This document shows positions 5,673-8,140 of a stretch of DNA of 8,140 bases, piece after piece (position 1 is the first letter of the stretch; each line of letters opens with the position of its first letter). Below the pieces are notes generated by a model that was not told where the DNA came from, ran no database searches, and saw only the letters and a list, made by a program, of their open reading frames with translations. The stretch covers positions 1 through 8,140 of the forward strand of contig DASVMD010000062.1 of NCBI GenBank assembly GCA_036384495.1, given 5' to 3'. Both the position numbers and the translations under genes were made by a program. This DNA comes from JAQGHB01 sp036384495 (GTDB lineage: Bacteria > Patescibacteriota > Saccharimonadia > Saccharimonadales > UBA4665).

Positions 5673-7007
5673 ATGCCACAAGTCGTCGAGCCAGCCATCG
5701 AGACGTTTGCACAGATTAAAGTTATAGGGGTCGGCGGTGCCGGTGGGGCAGCCATCAATCGTATGGTCGACGCCGGTATCGAAAACGTCGAATTTATCGC
5801 CGTTAACACCGATGCGCAGGCATTACATCACTCCAAAGCAAGCAAAAAAATCCATATTGGCAAAGATGCCACGCGTGGCTTGGGCGCTGGCGCCGATCCT
5901 TCGGTGGGCGAAGCTGCGGCTCGCGAGTCAGCCGACGAAATCCGCGCCGCTATCGAGGGCGCCGACATGGTCTTTGTCACCATCGGTGCCGGTGGTGGTA
6001 CCGGTTCGGGCGCAGGCCATGTGGTGGCCGAAATCGCCAGCACCGCTGGTATCTTGGTTGTTGGCTTTGCTACTAAGCCATTCGCCTTCGAGGGCGAAAA
6101 GCGCCGCAAGAACGCCGATCAAGCTATCGAAAAACTGCGCTCAGCTGTCGACACACTCATCATTATCCCGAACGATCGCTTGCTGCAAACCATCGATCGC
6201 GACACGCCCCTCATGGAAGCGTTCAAGGTCGCCGACGACGTATTGCGCCAGGGCGTGCAGGGCATTTCCGACCTCATTACCGTCCATGGCCTAATCAACC
6301 TCGACTTTGCCGACGTTAAGACCGTTATGAGCAAAGCTGGCTCGGCACTCATGGGCATTGGTCGTGCAAGCGGCGAAAACCGCGCTGTAGAGGCTGCTAA
6401 GCAGGCTATCGAGTCGCCGTTACTCGAAGTATCCATCGACGGTGCTCGCGGTATTCTGTTCAATGTGATTGGCGGCAACGACCTTTCCATGCACGAAATT
6501 AATGCCGCTGCCGAAACGATTACGACTGCCGCGGACCCAGACGCCAACATTATCTTTGGTGCTACGGTCGACCCAGAAATGGACGGCGAAGTCATCATTA
6601 CGGTCGTGGCCACCGGCTTTGACGCCTCGTACTTCGCGCAGCGTGCAGCCGACGGCAGCGCAGCAGCCGTAGCTCCAAGCCTCAAGACTGTTAACACCAA
6701 CACTACCAAGTCCGACGAAAAGGCCTTGGCCGAAATCGATATGGACCTCAACGACGACCAGCCAGCCGCCACCGACTTCAGCCAGGAAACGCCCATGCCA
6801 AACATCTGGGCCCTGAACGACGACGACAGCAAAACCGACGACCAAAAAGATGACTCCCACGCAGATGACGTTTCGCTGGCCGACGAGTCTAGGGATAACC
6901 ACGAAGTCGTTTCCAGTAGTCTCGAAGATGATCTTGAGAAGCCTTCGTTCTTACGTCGACTTAGCCGCCGCAAAAAAGACGACGACGATCAAGCGCCGGA
7001 AGCCTAG
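5673..7007 (+). CDS. ftsZ: cell division protein FtsZ
   Basis: A tubulin-like GTPase that polymerises into the Z-ring. Visible: N-terminal IKVIGVGGAGGAAINRM (15-31), the G-box GGGTGSG (107-113), the nucleotide-binding NADQAIEKLRSAVDTLIIIPNDRLL segment up to residue 171 (both Leu of NDRLL present), and the T7 synergy loop NLDFADVK (209-216). The tubulin C-terminal domain extends to about 320. A disordered acidic linker (about 330-420, many Asp) leads to the conserved tail EKPSFLRRL (422-430), which binds FtsA, and a basic/acidic end. Length 444 is slightly above average owing to the linker. A G-rich ribosome binding site (GGGGGA, 5664-5669) lies just before the ATG. The last codons and stop lie inside one arm of a 22-bp inverted repeat (6997-7099), which probably ends the transcript. 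Confidence 0.97.
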   Translation: MPQVVEPAIETFAQIKVIGVGGAGGAAINRMVDAGIENVEFIAVNTDAQALHHSKASKKIHIGKDATRGLGAGADPSVGEAAARESADEIRAAIEGADMVFVTIGAGGGTGSGAGHVVAEIASTAGILVVGFATKPFAFEGEKRRKNADQAIEKLRSAVDTLIIIPNDRLLQTIDRDTPLMEAFKVADDVLRQGVQGISDLITVHGLINLDFADVKTVMSKAGSALMGIGRASGENRAVEAAKQAIESPLLEVSIDGARGILFNVIGGNDLSMHEINAAAETITTAADPDANIIFGATVDPEMDGEVIITVVATGFDASYFAQRAADGSAAAVAPSLKTVNTNTTKSDEKALAEIDMDLNDDQPAATDFSQETPMPNIWALNDDDSKTDDQKDDSHADDVSLADESRDNHEVVSSSLEDDLEKPSFLRRLSRRKKDDDDQAPEA

Positions 7008-7099
7008 AATATTTGGGCTTCAGTCGCGGGCCCGCAAGCCGGCTGGCGCGGCTTGCTCCTGGGATTAGCTCCTTTGCGCCCAAATATTCTAGGCTTCCG
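6997..7099 (+). repeat. structured palindromic element, copy 1
   Basis: A perfect 22-bp inverted repeat (6997-7018 with 7078-7099) encloses a 59-base core (7019-7077). The core reads CAGTCGCGGGCCCGC, then an inner 7-bp hairpin GCAAGCC/GGCTTGC (7034-7040 with 7050-7056), then GCTCCTGGGATTAGCTCC. A second copy in the opposite orientation at 7765-7870 has nearly the same core. The left arm includes the last ftsZ codons and its TAG stop (7005-7007). The right arm can alternatively fold locally with 7099-7104 (CTAGGC-TTCC-GCCTAG). It may terminate ftsZ transcription, but no T-tract follows. Confidence 0.8.
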
Positions 7100-7115
7100 C
7101 CTAGCCGTGCTGTCT

Positions 7116-7144
7116 TTGACTTTAAGCTAATAAAATGCTATTAT
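7116..7144 (+). promoter_or_regulatory. promoter of the alpha-CTD gene
   Basis: TTGACT (7116-7121), a 17-bp spacer and the extended -10 TGCTATTAT (7136-7144), identical to the -10 region at 111-119. Predicted initiation near 7151 gives a leader of about 79 bases to the ATG at 7230. An overlapping TATAAT (7142-7147) would need a 20-bp spacer and is less likely. A perfect 10-base palindrome AGTACGTACT lies in the leader at 7197-7206. Confidence 0.75.
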
Positions 7145-7229
7145 AATCTGGCTTTTTGTGAGGCAACTCCAAATAGTGCACCGAGTGCGGAAACGTAGTA
7201 CGTACTCACTACAATTGAGGGAGAATGAT

Positions 7230-7607
7230 ATGACGTCCCCAGATGTCAGCGATGAGACCATGCGCACCATCGACAGGATGCGCACCTTGTCTTTCGAGGC
7301 TGGTCGTCGAAAGGGCTTTGAAGAGGCCTTGGAGATGTTCCAGAGGTCGTTGTCGAGCGTCAGGTTCGTTGAGAGGTTCTCGTGGCTCGTTGAGTCGCCC
7401 GACATGCCGCTGGACAGCACTGTCGAAGTTCTCGACTTGGGTGTCCGGAGCTACAACTGCGTCAAGCGGGCCGGCATCAACTTCGTTCGAGATCTAGTCG
7501 ACAAGACCGAAGCAGAGCTGCGGGCGATCCCCAACATGGGTACGAGGAACGTCGACGAGATCAAGGAGAACCTCGCGCGCTTCGGCTACAGCCTGAAGCC
7601 GGAGTAG
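7230..7607 (+). CDS. free-standing RNA polymerase alpha C-terminal domain protein
   Basis: The second half (about 62-122) is an RNA polymerase alpha-CTD, the helix-hairpin-helix module that binds UP elements and activators: VEVLDLGVRSYNCVKRAGIN (66-84 region), VRDLVDKTEAELRAIPNMG and NVDEIKENLARFGYSL. Residues equivalent to the E. coli DNA-contact set are largely kept: R265=R73, N268=N76, C269=C77, G296=G104, E302=E110, with K298 to R106 and S299 to N107. There is no alpha N-terminal (assembly) domain. In its place residues 1-60 form a short helical region (FEAGRRKGFEEALEMFQRSL) that I do not recognise. I chose ATG 7230 because GAGGGAG (7217-7223) precedes it; an in-frame GTG at 7158, seven bases from the predicted mRNA start, would add 24 residues. 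Five AGG and three CGG of 14 arginine codons contrast with CGC/CGT use in ftsZ and suggest transfer. Confidence 0.88.
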   Translation: MTSPDVSDETMRTIDRMRTLSFEAGRRKGFEEALEMFQRSLSSVRFVERFSWLVESPDMPLDSTVEVLDLGVRSYNCVKRAGINFVRDLVDKTEAELRAIPNMGTRNVDEIKENLARFGYSLKPE

Positions 7608-7627
7608 GGCGACCGCCGATAAGGTCA

Positions 7628-7681
7628 TTGGAAAGAGGGCTGGCAGCAGCACGTTTGCAGTTCGCTGCCAGCCCCTTCCAA
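7628..7681 (+). terminator. strong hairpin after the alpha-CTD gene, possible terminator
   Basis: A perfect 11-bp core stem GGGCTGGCAGC/GCTGCCAGCCC (7637-7647 with 7664-7674) is extended outward by TTGGAA/TTCCAA and one more pair, with two bulged A's, around a 16-base loop. It starts about 20 bases after the stop codon. The following bases are only moderately T-rich (TCATTTCATTTTCC), so it is either a terminator without a compact U-tract or a 3' stabilising structure. Confidence 0.6.
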
Positions 7682-7693
7682 CTCAGTCATTTC

Positions 7694-7766
7694 ATTTTCC
7701 CTCATCGCTTTCCATGAGTGTATGCCTCATGCTGATGAGCTGGAAACAGCGAAAAAGCGGGAAAAT
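7694..7766 (+). other. nested inverted repeats (structured intergenic block)
   Basis: ATTTTCCC (7694-7701) pairs with GGGAAAAT (7759-7766). Inside, CGCTTTCC (7706-7713) can pair with GGAAA..AGCG (7742-7751), and CATGAG/CTCATG form an apical hairpin (7713-7731). The 3' end abuts and slightly overlaps the left arm of palindromic element copy 2. Nothing codes here. It may be part of a structured 3' UTR or of the repeat-bearing insertion. Confidence 0.5.
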
Positions 7767-7870
7767 AGACACCTGAGTATTCCAGCGTAAAGGAGCTAAT
7801 CCCGGGAGCAGGCCGAGCGCAGCAAGGCCTCGCGGGCTCGCGACTGGAGATGGAATATTCAGGTGTCTAT
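7765..7870 (-). repeat. structured palindromic element, copy 2 (inverted)
   Basis: Arms 7765-7784 and 7851-7870 are complementary over 20 bases with a single G-T pair, enclosing a 66-base core (7785-7850). Read on the minus strand the core is CAGTCGCGAGCCCGC, an inner hairpin AGGCC/GGCCT (7826-7830 with 7810-7814), then GCTCCCGGGATTAGCTCC and TTT, closely matching copy 1. The arms resemble those of copy 1 only around CCT(A)GAATATT, yet remain self-complementary. The inner stem also differs from copy 1 by a compensatory A-T to G-C change. The copy lies between the alpha-CTD gene and the nrdR promoter. Confidence 0.8.
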
Positions 7871-7909
7871 CTCCGGTAAGGCCGTATTAATTAATACAGC
7901 GTTAATTGC

Positions 7910-7938
7910 TTGCAAAACGCTACAGCTAGGGCTATATT
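7910..7938 (+). promoter_or_regulatory. nrdR promoter
   Basis: TTGCAA (7910-7915), a 17-bp spacer and TATATT (7933-7938) give initiation near 7945. The leader to the nrdR ATG is about 166 bases, by far the longest in the window, and its first 40 bases carry the candidate NrdR boxes. Confidence 0.7.
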
Positions 7939-7949
7939 AGAAGAACACA

Positions 7950-7983
7950 CCACTATATGTGGAAAAATAACAACATACGGTGT
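7950..7983 (+). promoter_or_regulatory. candidate tandem NrdR boxes
   Basis: The NrdR box consensus is acaCwAtATaTwGtgt. Box 1 (7950-7965) reads ccaCtAtATgTgGaaa and box 2 (7968-7983) reads taaCaAcATacgGtgt, both keeping the C, A, AT and G core. They sit just after the predicted start site, where repressor binding would block transcription, so nrdR is probably autoregulated together with any downstream reductase genes. Their spacing (18 bp start to start) is shorter than the usual 31-32. A CTATAT half-site overlapping the -10 (from 7929) is 21 bp from box 1. Confidence 0.55.
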
Positions 7984-8066
7984 GAGCACATTAAGCGTAA
8001 AAATAACCAAAAAAGTGCTCGACAGATAGGAAAATCAGCCTAATTTCCGCATACAAAATGTGTGCG
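7984..8066 (+). other. structured leader of nrdR
   Basis: Successive complementary pairs: GAGCAC/GTGCTC (7984-7989 with 8015-8020) around an A-rich 25-base loop, GGAAA/TTTCC (8029-8033 with 8044-8048), and CCGCATAC... giving CGCATAC/GTGTGCG (8048-8054 with 8060-8066) around AAAAT. In the RNA, CACACC/GGTGTG (7946-7951 with 7979-7984) can close another stem over the NrdR box region. The last two hairpins share bases 8047-8048 and may be alternatives. No known riboswitch motif is recognised. Confidence 0.4.
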
Positions 8067-8068
8067 AA

Positions 8069-8101
8069 ATGGGTGTTTCGTGGTCGGGTCTTGGATGGTA
8101 A
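8069..8101 (+). CDS. possible 10-codon leader ORF upstream of nrdR
   Basis: An ATG at 8069 opens MGVSWSGLGW and ends at TAA 8099-8101, whose last bases are part of the nrdR ribosome binding site AAGGAGG (8100-8106). Translation to its stop would cover the nrdR ribosome site, so it could couple to or compete with nrdR translation. It has no ribosome binding site of its own and may be chance. Confidence 0.2.
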   Translation: MGVSWSGLGW

Positions 8102-8110
8102 GGAGGCAGC

Positions 8111-8140
8111 ATGAAATGCACTCAATGCCAAAGCGATGAC
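8111..8140 (+). CDS. nrdR: transcriptional repressor NrdR (N-terminus only)
   Basis: Ten codons are visible: MKCTQCQSDD. Cysteines at 3 and 6 form the first half of the zinc ribbon that opens NrdR proteins (typically M-x-C-P-x-C). NrdR senses ATP/dATP through an ATP-cone domain and represses ribonucleotide reductase genes by binding paired NrdR boxes. The ATG has a strong ribosome binding site AAGGAGG at 8100-8106 with a short 4-base spacer, and the upstream region carries candidate NrdR boxes, supporting the call. Another zinc-ribbon protein is possible from so short a stretch. The rest lies beyond the window. Confidence 0.78.
   Translation, partial: MKCTQCQSDD

Noticed and set aside
6119..6973. 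Long antisense open frame (284 codons) opposite ftsZ, and a similar one of 265 codons opposite ftsA (3625-4422)
   Set aside because: Both lie wholly inside well-supported genes. Their Ser/Ala/Arg-rich translations mirror the codon bias of the sense strand, with no promoter, ribosome site or recognisable domain.
7060..7075. tRNA-like fragment (GGGATTAGCTCC resembles a D arm)
   Set aside because: No T arm (GTTCGAATC), anticodon arm or acceptor pairing can be built around it.
7158..7229. GTG at 7158 as the start of the alpha-CTD protein
   Set aside because: It is in frame and close to the predicted mRNA 5' end, but ATG 7230 has a good GAGGGAG site and the extra 24 residues show no domain. A leaderless GTG start cannot be fully excluded.
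6997..7870. Palindromic elements as integron attC sites
   Set aside because: No RYYYAAC/GTTRRRY ends are present, the core rather than the ends is conserved, and no integrase is seen.
7981..7990. TGTGAGCACA as a CRP-type site
   Set aside because: Only half of the expected two-part 22-bp site, with the wrong spacing between arms; it is better explained by the NrdR box and leader stems it overlaps.
1..8140. CRISPR array or recoded UGA stop (Gly) as in Gracilibacteria
   Set aside because: No regularly spaced repeats exist, and TGA ends yqeY and map at the expected family lengths, so UGA is a stop here.

Overview
The window is bacterial chromosome with the standard code (TGA is used as stop by the yqeY and map genes). 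It carries housekeeping genes in tight runs. Gene content and style suggest a small-genome Patescibacteria/CPR lineage, most likely Candidatus Saccharibacteria (TM7). Pointers are very short or absent mRNA leaders on several genes, extended -10 promoters of the form TGCTATnAT, a minimal ftsA/ftsZ arrangement without ftsQ beside it, and adk-map detached from the ribosomal protein cluster. The lineage call is inference from gene style, not from a database match.

Layout. Positions 1-125: possible tail of an upstream gene, then a strong promoter. 126-800: an unrecognised 224-residue protein, apparently translated from a leaderless mRNA. 832-2872: an operon rpsU-yqeY-adk-map (ribosomal protein S21, GatB/YqeY-like protein, adenylate kinase, type I methionine aminopeptidase), all genes overlapping or a few bases apart. 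It ends at a bidirectional terminator shared with a convergent tRNA-Leu(CAG) gene on the minus strand (2959-3052). The divergent tRNA/ftsA intergenic region holds three 11-bp phased TTTAA repeats. ftsA (3215-4444) and ftsZ (5673-7007) follow, separated by an independently promoted gene for an acidic, internally duplicated 308-residue protein of unknown function (4538-5464) with its own terminator.

The region after ftsZ is the unusual part. Two copies of a structured palindromic element (6997-7099 and 7765-7870, opposite orientation) share a core of about 60 bases, while their long pairing arms differ in sequence but remain self-complementary. They bracket a 125-residue free-standing RNA polymerase alpha C-terminal domain (7230-7607) whose DNA-contact residues are mostly intact and whose arginine codon use (AGG/CGG-rich) differs from ftsA and ftsZ. 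Two further strong hairpins lie between the gene and the second copy.

The window closes with a promoter, candidate NrdR boxes, a long structured leader containing a possible 10-codon leader ORF, and the first ten codons of nrdR, the repressor of ribonucleotide reductase genes. Functionally the window joins translation (S21, tRNA-Leu, Map), nucleotide balance (Adk, NrdR) and division (FtsA, FtsZ). The alpha-CTD gene is a candidate transcription regulator inserted between the division and nucleotide-reduction genes.
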